6,324 nucleotides of DNA from Oscillospiraceae bacterium (GTDB lineage Bacteria; Bacillota; Clostridia; Oscillospirales; Ruminococcaceae). Below are positions 1 through 6,122 of this stretch, piece after piece. The stretch spans positions 1-6,324 of the forward strand of contig JAEDLA010000089.1 of NCBI GenBank assembly GCA_016295545.1, read 5' to 3'. The translations under genes and the position numbers were made by a program. Under the pieces are notes generated by a model that searched no databases, was not told where the DNA came from, and saw only the letters and a program-made list of their open reading frames with translations. Within the stretch, counting starts at the first letter, position 1. The number at the start of each line of letters is the position of its first letter.

Positions 1-1020
1 AACAGAAGCATGAAAGGCTTTGCATACAAGGACGGTAAAATGTATTTCGGACTTCTTGCCGTGAAAAATGTAGGCACTGGTCTTGCGGATAAAATCGTAC
101 TTGAAAGAGAAAAAAACGGACCTTATACCGGTTTGCAGAATTTCTGTCAGCGTCTTGAGGGCAGAGAACTGAATAAAAAGGCACTTGAAAATCTTATCAA
201 AGCCGGAGCATTTGACGGACTTGGACTGAACCGTCGTCAGATGACAGAAAACTATGAAAGACTTCTTGAATATGCCGGAAGTGCTTCAAGAGGAGTGCTG
301 GACGGTCAGCTGAATCTTCTTGACGCTGCTTCTGAAGCTGAATATGGGGTTAAAATCCCGTATATTCCGGAGTATGCTCCTAATATACTGCTGAAGCTTG
401 AAAAGGAAGCAGCCGGAATGTATCTTACAGGAAGTCCGCTTTCCGGTCATCAGAAGCTTGCAAAGCTGCTGCACCTGAAAAAAATAAGGCAGATTCAGGA
501 AATGGCGGAAAGCAGTTTGCTCCGTGACGGAGACAGCGTCGGATTGCTCTGCCTTTTGCAGGAGAAGAAGCTTCATACCACAAAAAAAGGTGACAGAATG
601 TGCTTTGTCAGCCTGTCCGATGAAACAGGTGAGACAGATGCCGTTATTTTTCCGGAGCTTTTTGAAGTCAGCGGTTCAGGACTTACGGAGGACAGTATCC
701 TTATAGTCAACGGAAAAATTTCAGTTCGTGAGGACACTGTTTCTGTTCTCTGCGGAAGTATTTTCACAGAGAACGATTTTGAAAAAATGACTGAAAATAT
801 GCGGCTCTGTATCAAAACAGACGCTGCTCATGCAGTTGTTTCTGCGGAGCTTTGCGGAATTTGCAGGGATTATCCGGGATATACCGGGATATGCTTCTAT
901 CTGACAGACCTGAAAAAGCTTGTCGCACCGAGAAATAAGGTGTCATTAAGGATAAGCTCTGAATCTGTGGACAGGATTTTAAAAATTTACTCTGAGGACA
1001 AAATAGGTCTTATCAGATAA
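1..1020 (+). CDS. dnaE: DNA polymerase III alpha subunit (DnaE), C-terminal part, 5' end cut by window
   Basis: This is the C-terminal 339 residues of the replicative DNA polymerase III alpha subunit, which extends DNA at the replication fork. The frame is open from base 1 and the ATG at base 10 is internal, because family-like sequence precedes it (Asn-Arg-Ser). Numbering from that Met, residues 11-48 match the helix-hairpin-helix region (FGLLAVKNVGTG, then LEREKNGPY). NKKALENLIKAGAFDGLG at 55-72 is the typical DnaE segment that follows. EKEAAGMYLTGSPL at 131-144 corresponds to the usual EKExLGxYLxGHPL motif, with Ser where His is normal. Residues about 176-252 form the OB-fold domain, with RMCFVSLSDETGETDAVIFP at 197-215. 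The rest is the variable C-terminal tail. The PHP and palm domains lie upstream of the window, so DnaE subtype and full length cannot be judged. The dnaE-pfkA order is common in Firmicutes. Confidence 0.93.
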   Translation, partial: NRSMKGFAYKDGKMYFGLLAVKNVGTGLADKIVLEREKNGPYTGLQNFCQRLEGRELNKKALENLIKAGAFDGLGLNRRQMTENYERLLEYAGSASRGVLDGQLNLLDAASEAEYGVKIPYIPEYAPNILLKLEKEAAGMYLTGSPLSGHQKLAKLLHLKKIRQIQEMAESSLLRDGDSVGLLCLLQEKKLHTTKKGDRMCFVSLSDETGETDAVIFPELFEVSGSGLTEDSILIVNGKISVREDTVSVLCGSIFTENDFEKMTENMRLCIKTDAAHAVVSAELCGICRDYPGYTGICFYLTDLKKLVAPRNKVSLRISSESVDRILKIYSEDKIGLIR

Positions 1021-1068
1021 CAAATCATGGCAAATTAATAAAAAAATGAAAATATTTGCACTTTCCCC

Positions 1069-1096
1069 TTGACAAATTCCGTAAATGTAGTAAAAT
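1069..1096 (+). promoter_or_regulatory. Sigma-A-type promoter for pfkA
   Basis: A perfect -35 box TTGACA (1069-1074) is followed after 16 nt by TAAAAT (1091-1096). An overlapping alternative -10, TATATT, lies at 1098-1103 but has a long spacer. Transcription would start near 1103, giving a leader of roughly 78 nt before pfkA. The near-consensus boxes suit a highly expressed glycolytic gene and imply pfkA does not depend on read-through from dnaE. Prediction from sequence only. Confidence 0.75.
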
Positions 1097-1108
1097 ATAT
1101 ATTGTATG

Positions 1109-1136
1109 GATTTTTAAATCTGTGCCGACTTGTCGG
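1109..1136 (+). other. Two small hairpins in the pfkA leader
   Basis: GATTT (1109-1113) pairs with AAATC (1116-1120), leaving only a 2-nt loop. CCGA (1125-1128) pairs with TCGG (1133-1136) around a CTTG loop, a tetraloop type known to be stable in RNA. Neither is followed by a T-run, so they are not a terminator. They may stabilise the 5' end of the mRNA or have no function. Confidence 0.3.
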
Positions 1137-1180
1137 TTCAGGTTCTTAATATACGCCTTAGTGCAGAACGGAGAATATTT

Positions 1181-2143
1181 ATGATTAAAAAAATCGGTGT
1201 ATTAACAAGCGGCGGAGATGCTCCCGGTATGAATGCTGCAGTTCGTGCTGTTGTCAGAACTGCTATCAGCAAGGGTATGGAAGTTTATGGTATCCGTCGT
1301 GGATATGTCGGTCTTATAACCGGCGATATATTCCAGATGGACGCAAGAAGTGTTTCTGATATCATTCACAGAGGCGGTACTATGCTTTATACTGCAAGAT
1401 GTCCTGAATTCAGAACAGAGGAAGGTCTTGACAAGGCTAAGGCTAAGTGCGAGGAGCTTGGACTTGAAGGTATCGTTGTTATCGGCGGAGACGGCTCTTT
1501 CAGAGGTGCTGCTGATCTTTCAGCAAGAGGAATCCTCTGCGTAGGCATTCCCGGCACTATCGACAACGATATTGCCTGCACAGAATATACAATCGGCTAC
1601 GATACAGCTATGAATACAGCTATGGAGCTTGCTGACAAGCTTCGTGACACATCACAGTCACATGACAGATGTACCGTTATTGAGGTAATGGGAAGAAATG
1701 CCGGACATATAGCTGTAAATACAGGTATTGCCTGCGGAGCTATTGAGATAATTACAAAGGAAATGCCCTATGACCTTGACAATATCGCTAAGAAAATGCT
1801 TGAAATGAAGAAAACAGGCAAGCAGAATTTTGTGGTTGTTGTTGCTGAGGGTATCGGTCACGCTGAGGAAATCGCAAGAACTCTCCAGGAGAAAACTCAT
1901 GTTGAGTCAAGAGCAACTGTTCTCGGTCACGTTCAGAGAGGCGGCTCTCCTACACTGAGAGACAGAGTTGTTGCATCTGAAATGGGACACTACGCTGTTG
2001 AGCTTCTTGAACAGGGCATCGGCAACCGTGTTGTAGGTATGCAGCAGAATAAAATCGTGGACTTCGATATTCAGGAGGCTCTTGCAATGAAGAAGCCTTA
2101 TGATGAGAGACTTCATCACATGGCTGAGGAAATCGGATTCTGA
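1181..2143 (+). CDS. pfkA: ATP-dependent 6-phosphofructokinase
   Basis: This enzyme phosphorylates fructose 6-phosphate to fructose 1,6-bisphosphate in cytosolic glycolysis. It is 320 residues long, the normal size for the bacterial allosteric homotetramer. Motifs in order are GGDAPGMN (11-18, ATP loop), RGGTMLYTARCPEF (64-77), GGDGS (102-106), PGTIDND (124-130) with catalytic Asp128, QSHDR (159-163), MGRNAG (170-175), Glu223, Arg244 and HVQRGGSP (250-257). These match the E. coli PfkA active-site residues with a one-residue offset. Gly at 105 favours ATP rather than pyrophosphate as phosphate donor, going by the known family rule. I chose the ATG at 1181 because it gives the canonical N-terminus MIKKIGVLTSGG and has a CGGAGA ribosome site (1169-1174) 6 nt upstream. 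An in-frame TTG at 1130 would add 17 residues unlike the family. It has its own promoter. A nearby pyk is not seen. Confidence 0.97.
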   Translation: MIKKIGVLTSGGDAPGMNAAVRAVVRTAISKGMEVYGIRRGYVGLITGDIFQMDARSVSDIIHRGGTMLYTARCPEFRTEEGLDKAKAKCEELGLEGIVVIGGDGSFRGAADLSARGILCVGIPGTIDNDIACTEYTIGYDTAMNTAMELADKLRDTSQSHDRCTVIEVMGRNAGHIAVNTGIACGAIEIITKEMPYDLDNIAKKMLEMKKTGKQNFVVVVAEGIGHAEEIARTLQEKTHVESRATVLGHVQRGGSPTLRDRVVASEMGHYAVELLEQGIGNRVVGMQQNKIVDFDIQEALAMKKPYDERLHHMAEEIGF

Positions 2144-2178
2144 TTCTGTACCTGAAAATTGAAATTAATATCATATCA

Positions 2179-2253
2179 GAAAGCTGTGCGCAAAGTGCCG
2201 CTGAACGTTGAGTGTCAGCGGACGGGAATCTCAGGATTTGCGTCACAGCTTTC
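2179..2253. repeat. 75-nt imperfect inverted repeat / structured element between pfkA and proC
   Basis: The outer arms GAAAGCTGTGCGCAAA (2179-2194) and TTTGCG-T-CACAGCTTTC (2237-2253) pair over 16 bp with one bulged T at 2243. Inside, CCGCTGA (2198-2204) pairs with TCAGCGG (2215-2221) around a 10-nt loop, and a 15-nt single-stranded segment follows (2222-2236). A 7-bp direct repeat TGTACCT flanks it at 2147-2153 and 2255-2261, 25 nt away on the left and 1 nt on the right. No T-run follows on either strand, so it is not a classical terminator, and it lies upstream of the proC promoter. If transcribed it sits in the pfkA 3' UTR. It could be a small mobile palindromic repeat, an mRNA 3'-end stabiliser or an unrecognised structured RNA. 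I do not recognise a known riboswitch class. Confidence 0.6.
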
Positions 2254-2301
2254 GTGTACCTCTAAATATTTATATTTTTGGAATATTCACCTAATTTTCA
2301 C

Positions 2302-2330
2302 TTGCTTTTTTGTGCTTTTTGTAGTATAAT
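2302..2330 (+). promoter_or_regulatory. Sigma-A-type promoter for proC
   Basis: TTGCTT (2302-2307) and a perfect TATAAT (2325-2330) are separated by the optimal 17 nt. The -10 is extended slightly by TAG just upstream, and the spacer is T-rich. Transcription would start near 2337, giving a leader of about 38 nt with no obvious room for a riboswitch. It separates proC from pfkA transcriptionally. Confidence 0.7.
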
Positions 2331-2374
2331 GAAGTAAGTGATATTTTTATTTCAGAATAAAGGATGTTTTGATT

Positions 2375-3181
2375 ATGAGTAAGATAAATATTGGTTTCAT
2401 CGGTGCCGGTAATATGGGCAGTGCAATTATGAAAGGTATCGCCGGAAGTTCATTGAGCAGTCAGGTAAGCCTTTTTGCCTTTGATCCAAGCTCTGAACAG
2501 CTTGAAATGCTGAAAGAATCCGGCGTTTCATCCTGTGCGGACGAAACTGAGATAATGGATAAATGCAAGTATGTTTTCCTTGCTGTAAAGCCGCAGATTA
2601 TCTCCGGAATCCTTGAAAAAATAGCTCCGTACACCAGAAAGGATACTGTTTTTGTTTCCATAGCCGCAGGAATCTCTGACGAATTTATCGCTTCAAAGAC
2701 TATTCCGGAGGCAAAGGTGGTACTGGTAATGCCAAATACGCCGCTTCTTTTAGGGGAGGGAGCGTCTGCACTTTCCCACAATGAAAGCACCTCAGAGGAG
2801 GAATTTCAGGTGGTACTGAACATTTTCAGAACCTGTGGAAAGGCGGCTGTTATTTCTAAGGATAAAATGAAAGAGATAATTGCAATAAACGGCAGCAGTC
2901 CGGCATTTATCTACCTTTACGCAAAGGGCTTTATCGACTATGCGGCTTCTGTTGGAATTGATTCCGGCGTTGCTGCGGAGCTTTTCGCACAGAGCCTTAT
3001 TGGCTCAGCAAAAATGATAACAGATTCCGGAAAGTCTATTGATGAACTTATAAAAATGGTATCATCTCCCGGCGGTACAACTCTTGCAGGACTTGACAGG
3101 CTGTACGAGGGCAGGCTTACTGACGTGGTAAAGGACTGCTGCGAAAGCTGTACAAAGAGAGCCTATGAGCTGTCAAAATAA
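2375..3181 (+). CDS. proC: Pyrroline-5-carboxylate reductase
   Basis: This cytosolic enzyme catalyses the last step of proline synthesis, the NAD(P)H-dependent reduction of 1-pyrroline-5-carboxylate to L-proline. It is 268 residues, the usual family length. The N-terminal Rossmann fold shows GAGNMG (10-15), AVKPQ (70-74) and SIAAG (95-99). MPNTP (119-123) is the conserved family motif at the domain boundary. NGSSPAF (172-178) and SSPGGTT (230-236), the latter being the core of the P5CR signature, belong to the C-terminal helical dimerisation domain. I chose the ATG at 2375, 10 nt after AGGA (2361-2364). An in-frame TTG at 2369 would add only two residues and sits too close to the ribosome site. 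It has its own promoter. No proA or proB is present in the window, so proline synthesis genes are probably scattered in this genome. Confidence 0.96.
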   Translation: MSKINIGFIGAGNMGSAIMKGIAGSSLSSQVSLFAFDPSSEQLEMLKESGVSSCADETEIMDKCKYVFLAVKPQIISGILEKIAPYTRKDTVFVSIAAGISDEFIASKTIPEAKVVLVMPNTPLLLGEGASALSHNESTSEEEFQVVLNIFRTCGKAAVISKDKMKEIIAINGSSPAFIYLYAKGFIDYAASVGIDSGVAAELFAQSLIGSAKMITDSGKSIDELIKMVSSPGGTTLAGLDRLYEGRLTDVVKDCCESCTKRAYELSK

Positions 3182-3206
3182 TGAGGCAATAAAATATCTA
3201 TAATAA

Positions 3207-3270
3207 GCGGCGAAGCCGCACGGGGATTCAAAAGAGGTATTCCCCCATGGCAAGTCAAATAATGATTTGC
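3207..3270. repeat. Cluster of short hairpins after proC (REP-like element)
   Basis: Three small inverted repeats lie in a row. GCGGC-GAA-GCCGC (3207-3219) is perfect. GGGGA (3222-3226) pairs with TCCCC (3241-3245) around a 14-nt loop. CAAAT (3256-3260) pairs with ATTTG (3265-3269) around AATG. There is no T-run after the GC-rich stems, so termination of proC here is doubtful. The dense back-to-back hairpins resemble intergenic palindromic repeats. Membership of a genome-wide family is inference and needs the rest of the genome. Confidence 0.45.
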
Positions 3271-3293
3271 TCTGAAAAATGAACCGGTATAAT
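3267..3293 (+). promoter_or_regulatory. Probable promoter for the SpoIIM-like/DUF624 pair
   Basis: A perfect TATAAT lies at 3288-3293. The best -35 candidate, TTGCTC (3267-3272), is 15 nt away, shorter than optimal, and TTTGCT one base earlier gives 16 nt. The -35 overlaps the last hairpin of the preceding repeat cluster. Transcription would start near 3300, about 40 nt before the start codon. The -10 is convincing, the -35 is not. Confidence 0.45.
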
Positions 3294-3310
3294 ATCTGTG
3301 ATTCAGGCAT

Positions 3311-3331
3311 ATCCTTTTAAAAAGAAAGGAT
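3311..3331 (+). promoter_or_regulatory. Hairpin covering the ribosome site of the SpoIIM-like gene
   Basis: ATCCTTT (3311-3317) is exactly complementary to AAAGGAT (3325-3331), with a 7-nt loop. The right arm contains the whole AAAGGA ribosome binding site, 9 nt before the ATG at 3340. If it folds it would lower translation. The stem is short and A/T-rich, so it may be only marginally stable. Confidence 0.3.
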
Positions 3332-3339
3332 GATTTACA

Positions 3340-3948
3340 ATGAAGCACAGAAAAGACCTTACACAGACCGAAAGCAGGAGAATCTGCCTGTTTATGCTGA
3401 ATATAGCTGTCCTTGCAGGAGTGGCGGCGGGAGCTGTTATTGCCGTGACAGGGAAAGGCACCGGTAATCCGCTGCTGCATCAGTTTTTCAGTCCTGCATA
3501 CAGTGGAGATACAGTGCTTGAGGTTTTCAGGAATACATTTTTAACTTCGGCATTTTTTATGGCGGCTTTGTTTTTGCTGGGATTTTTTGCGTTCGGACAG
3601 CCTTTTGGCGTGGCAATGCTTATTTACAGGGGAGTTGGTATCGGAGCAGCTGTTGCTCAGATGTACACTGCCGCCGGATTTGCCTCTCTGCCGTCAGTGC
3701 TTGTACTTGTGCTGCCAAAGGCACTTGTAACGGCATTTACAGCTTCACTGGGTGCAAGGGAGCTTCTGCGGCTGTCACGGACTATTCTGCTTTTTTTGTT
3801 TAAGGACGAGCAGCCCAATGAGAAAATGAGCCGGACCATAAAGCTTTACTGCATAAAATTTATTGTACTGATATTTCTGCTGCTGCTTGCAGCTTTGGCG
3901 GATTCAGCTTTAAATTACATATTCATGGACCTGAGAGCCGTTGCCTGA
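3340..3948 (+). CDS. spoIIM: SpoIIM-family (stage II sporulation protein M-like) membrane protein
   Basis: This is a 202-residue polytopic membrane protein. Hydrophobic segments lie at about 17-36, 67-86, 89-109, 115-136 and 171-190, with a short positive N-terminus (KHRK). The central region LLGFFAFGQPFG (79-90), then YRGVGIGAA (96-104) and SVLVLVLPKAL (119-129), matches the pattern in B. subtilis SpoIIM (LLG..xxGxP, KGxxxGF, SVLPxxLL), and the length is close to that protein's. In spore formers SpoIIM works with SpoIID and SpoIIP in remodelling septal peptidoglycan for engulfment. Whether this copy does so is not shown; the gene symbol is a family-level call, and the wider family includes membrane proteins with no sporulation role. 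It starts at an ATG 9 nt after AAAGGA. A DUF624 gene follows after 35 nt, so the two are probably co-transcribed. Confidence 0.75.
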   Translation: MKHRKDLTQTESRRICLFMLNIAVLAGVAAGAVIAVTGKGTGNPLLHQFFSPAYSGDTVLEVFRNTFLTSAFFMAALFLLGFFAFGQPFGVAMLIYRGVGIGAAVAQMYTAAGFASLPSVLVLVLPKALVTAFTASLGARELLRLSRTILLFLFKDEQPNEKMSRTIKLYCIKFIVLIFLLLLAALADSALNYIFMDLRAVA

Positions 3949-3956
3949 CTGGCTCT
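3934..3956 (+). other. Hairpin spanning the stop codon of the SpoIIM-like gene
   Basis: AGAGCC (3934-3939) pairs with GGCTCT (3951-3956) around an 11-nt loop that holds the TGA stop. Only a broken T-run (TTTAATTT, 3961-3968) follows, so at most it is a weak attenuator between the two genes. It may be chance. Confidence 0.2.
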
Positions 3957-3968
3957 GACGTTTAATTT

Positions 3969-3986
3969 AGGAGGATGTTTATATTG
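3969..3986 (+). promoter_or_regulatory. Ribosome binding site that decides a TTG start for the DUF624 gene
   Basis: A perfect AGGAGG lies at 3969-3974. It directly abuts an in-frame ATG at 3975, leaving no spacer, so that ATG is unlikely to be used. The in-frame TTG at 3984-3986 sits 9 nt downstream, the ideal distance. The protein then begins MSLFSKNN. Confidence 0.75.
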
Positions 3987-4904
3987 AGTCTTTTCAGCAA
4001 AAATAATGAAGGAACCGCTGCTTCACAAATTTATAACGGTCCGAAAAAAACGGGCATAAGGCTTTTTTTCGAGCTGCTGGGGCGCAAATTCTGGAAGCTG
4101 ATTGAGCTGAATCTTTTGTATTCGCTGTTTTATATTCCCCTTGTTCTGTCGTTTACGCTGTTCTTTCAGATAAAAAATACCACAGTCGCTTTGACAGTTT
4201 CACTGATAATGATGCTTATTTTTGCAGTTCTTGTAGGACCTGCAACTGCCGGAATGACTAAGGTCATGCGGAATTACGTCATTGAGCGCAATGCCTTTAT
4301 GGTATCGGACTTTTTTCAGAGCTTTAAGGAGAATTTCGGCAGAGCTTTTGTTGTTGGCTTTGTTGATGTGCTTATTTGTGCGTCGGTTTATTCAGGCTTT
4401 ATAATTTATCCGGCACTGGCAAGGCAGTACGGCAGCTTTATTTATGTTGCACTGGTGCTTACATTCAGCGTGTCAATAGTCGTTGCAATGATGAATTTTT
4501 ACGCTTTTCTGATGATAATTGCCACAGACCTTTCATTTAAGGATCTGCTGAAAAATTCATTTTCACTGGTAATACTGGAGATGAAAAAAAATCTTCTCAC
4601 GTTTATTATTTCTCTTGTGATAATTGTGGCAGTAGCACTTCTTCCCATTTTTGTCAGCTTTACATTTGTATTTATTCTGCCCTTTTTCCCGGCAGCCTTT
4701 GTTTGGTTTATAGTATGCTTCAACAGCTACCCGATAGTGCAGAAGTATGTTATTAATCCGTATTACACAAGCATTGGAAAGGTAAATCCTGAGCTGAGCG
4801 ATGAATCTGAGGACGATTCCTTTGAACCTATATGCAAGGATATGAGTGCTTTTGAAGAACCTGTTGCAAAACGCAAGAAAGGCAAAGGAAAAAGAATTTC
4901 ATAA
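3984..4904 (+). CDS. YesL/DUF624-family integral membrane protein
   Basis: This is a 306-residue polytopic membrane protein. FFELLGRKFWKLIELNLLY (28-46) and VGPATAGMTKVMRNYVIERN (84-103), followed by SDFFQSFKENF (108-118), are the hallmark segments of the YesL/DUF624 family. Hydrophobic segments lie at about 42-63, 68-90, 121-142, 151-180, 204-224 and 226-248. After the membrane region comes an acidic stretch (269-281) and a basic C-terminus (KRKKGKGKR, 296-304). YesL relatives in Firmicutes often sit beside carbohydrate transport or degradation genes, but their biochemical role is unknown and no such genes are nearby. Here the partner is a SpoIIM-like gene, which suggests a membrane or envelope role, by inference only. 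The first 26 residues are polar and poorly conserved by eye. I chose a TTG start from the ribosome site; an upstream ATG at 3975 would add three residues. The gene ends just before a strong terminator. Confidence 0.8.
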   Translation: MSLFSKNNEGTAASQIYNGPKKTGIRLFFELLGRKFWKLIELNLLYSLFYIPLVLSFTLFFQIKNTTVALTVSLIMMLIFAVLVGPATAGMTKVMRNYVIERNAFMVSDFFQSFKENFGRAFVVGFVDVLICASVYSGFIIYPALARQYGSFIYVALVLTFSVSIVVAMMNFYAFLMIIATDLSFKDLLKNSFSLVILEMKKNLLTFIISLVIIVAVALLPIFVSFTFVFILPFFPAAFVWFIVCFNSYPIVQKYVINPYYTSIGKVNPELSDESEDDSFEPICKDMSAFEEPVAKRKKGKGKRIS

Positions 4905-4907
4905 AAT

Positions 4908-4936
4908 AAAGGCGAGTCCCGAGGGATTCGCCTTTT
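4908..4936. terminator. Bidirectional rho-independent terminator between convergent genes
   Basis: AAAGGCGAGTCC (4908-4919) pairs with GGATTCGCCTTT (4924-4935) around a CGAG loop, a 12-bp stem with one G-T pair. On the plus strand the stem is followed by CCTTTT then CTGTTATTT. On the minus strand it runs into TTTATTTTAT. It lies 3 nt after the DUF624 stop and 29 nt after the stop of the minus-strand gene, so it probably serves both. Confidence 0.88.
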
Positions 4937-4965
4937 CTGTTATTTCAGTAAAAATGCTGTTTTTA

Positions 4966-6102
4966 TTAAAGGTATTTAGTATCGTCAATCATATCATCTG
5001 AGGATTCATCAATGACTGAATCGGAAGAATAATTATCATCGTCATAGGAATCCTTATAGCTCTCTGAGGACAGATTCTGCTCATAATCCATAGTGTTGTA
5101 ATCGTCAGGAACATTTGTATTAGTGCGCTGCTGATAGCTTCTGTAGTCGGGAGGATCAACCGCACCCGAACTTGTAACGCTGCCTGAGGCTTTACCGAAT
5201 GTTACAACATCTCCGTTGATATTCATATCGTCATTTTTAACTTCAACGTAATTTCGGCGGCTGCAAATAAAGGATTTGATGATTGAGAATATCATAACAA
5301 ATACAATAAGATTCCATATTACAGCAAATATTATAACAGGTGCAGCCGCACTGAGATTTGAGTTGTTGCTCATTATGTAATCTTCGGAATTTTTAAACGC
5401 CTGTGTAAAAGCCTGACCGACAGAGTAGCTGTCCTTAGTGAGATACATCTGCAAATCGGACTGGAAACGACTGAAATTAGATTGGGTGATAATTGGATCG
5501 GTATCATTACCCTGCATACCCTCCCATGACCAGTCAACGAAGTCAAGCTCAGCAGCGTTGTCGGGTTCGGAGTAGACAACAAGAAAATGCTGTTCGTCTT
5601 CAAATGTATTGACGTACATATCAAATGCGTAATTTTCAAGACTGGTGTAATTGTTTTTCCACATTGAGTCATAAACAGTGGCAACACAGGGACTTATACC
5701 GGTCAGCTCCTCAAAATCCTTGAGAACAGCTTCAAGCTCGGAACTGTTGTCAATAACATCTGCAAAATCCATAATACGTGTCTGAGGTTCGGAGTAAACC
5801 GGCTTTAAGGGCTTTGTTGGTCTGAAAACAAGGAATCCTGTAAAAGAAGTAAAGATTCCGGCAAGTACAAAAGGAATCAGAAAAATCATCTGGAAAATGA
5901 ATATTGCAATATTCATAGGCTTTGGAGTGGTGTTGCTGTAGATATAGCAGGGTTCACCGCTCCTGTTGTAGTACATGAAACGACGGGCATTTCTGAATGG
6001 TCTCCTTGAATATCGTACAGATGAGCCGCCGCCTCTGCGGCCGTGACTGCTGCTGTGGTGACTTCCGCCGCTGTGGCTGCCTCCGCCTGAACTATGTGGC
6101 AT
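4966..6102 (-). CDS. Membrane protein with a divergent TPM-like domain and low-complexity ends
   Basis: A 378-residue protein of unknown function. Residues 1-29 are Gly/Ser/His-rich. 30-41 are Arg-rich (RYSRRPFRNARR), followed by a Tyr-rich stretch. Transmembrane segments lie at about 63-93 and 252-279. Between them, MDFADVIDNSSELEAVLKDF (111-130), ELTGISPCVATVYDS (132-146), LENYAFDMY (155-163) and HFLVVYSE (172-179) follow the pattern of the TPM domain (YgcG/TPM_phosphatase superfamily), though the usual GYGLEG-type motif is not visible. Arg/Lys on both outer flanks predicts cytoplasmic ends and an exported central domain. The tail (about 335-378) is Asp/Ser/Tyr-rich. TPM domains have been linked to photosystem II repair in plants and to membrane-associated functions in bacteria, but no job can be assigned here. 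The ATG follows AAAGGAG (6112-6118) by 9 nt. It has its own promoter and is monocistronic within the window. Confidence 0.8.
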   Translation of the reverse strand: MPHSSGGGSHSGGSHHSSSHGRRGGGSSVRYSRRPFRNARRFMYYNRSGEPCYIYSNTTPKPMNIAIFIFQMIFLIPFVLAGIFTSFTGFLVFRPTKPLKPVYSEPQTRIMDFADVIDNSSELEAVLKDFEELTGISPCVATVYDSMWKNNYTSLENYAFDMYVNTFEDEQHFLVVYSEPDNAAELDFVDWSWEGMQGNDTDPIITQSNFSRFQSDLQMYLTKDSYSVGQAFTQAFKNSEDYIMSNNSNLSAAAPVIIFAVIWNLIVFVMIFSIIKSFICSRRNYVEVKNDDMNINGDVVTFGKASGSVTSSGAVDPPDYRSYQQRTNTNVPDDYNTMDYEQNLSSESYKDSYDDDNYSSDSVIDESSDDMIDDTKYL

Positions 6103-6122
6103 AATTGATTGCTCCTTTCGGG

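Noticed and set aside
1030..1059. Possible dnaE terminator: GCAAAT (1030-1035) pairing with ATTTGC (1054-1059)
   Set aside because: The stem is only 6 bp and A/T-rich, the loop is 18 nt, and no T-run follows; the pfkA -35 begins soon after.
1130..1180. N-terminal extension of pfkA from a TTG at 1130
   Set aside because: The added 17 residues do not resemble the family, no ribosome site sits at the right distance, and the ATG at 1181 gives the canonical N-terminus.
1950..2246. Open frame on the minus strand across the pfkA end and the inverted repeat
   Set aside because: It overlaps pfkA almost fully, has no recognisable domain, and its start lies inside the palindrome.
2179..2253. Terminator or known riboswitch for the pfkA-proC inverted repeat
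   Set aside because: No T-run on either strand near the stem, and it lies upstream of the proC promoter, so it cannot act in the proC leader. No conserved riboswitch core was recognised.
3163..3480. 105-codon open frame on the minus strand across the proC-spoIIM gap
   Set aside because: It overlaps both proC and the SpoIIM-like gene, crosses the hairpin cluster, and has no family resemblance or ribosome site that I can see.
5373..5687. 104-codon open frame on the minus strand inside the TPM-like gene
   Set aside because: It is an out-of-frame shadow of a gene with a clear domain, ribosome site and promoter.
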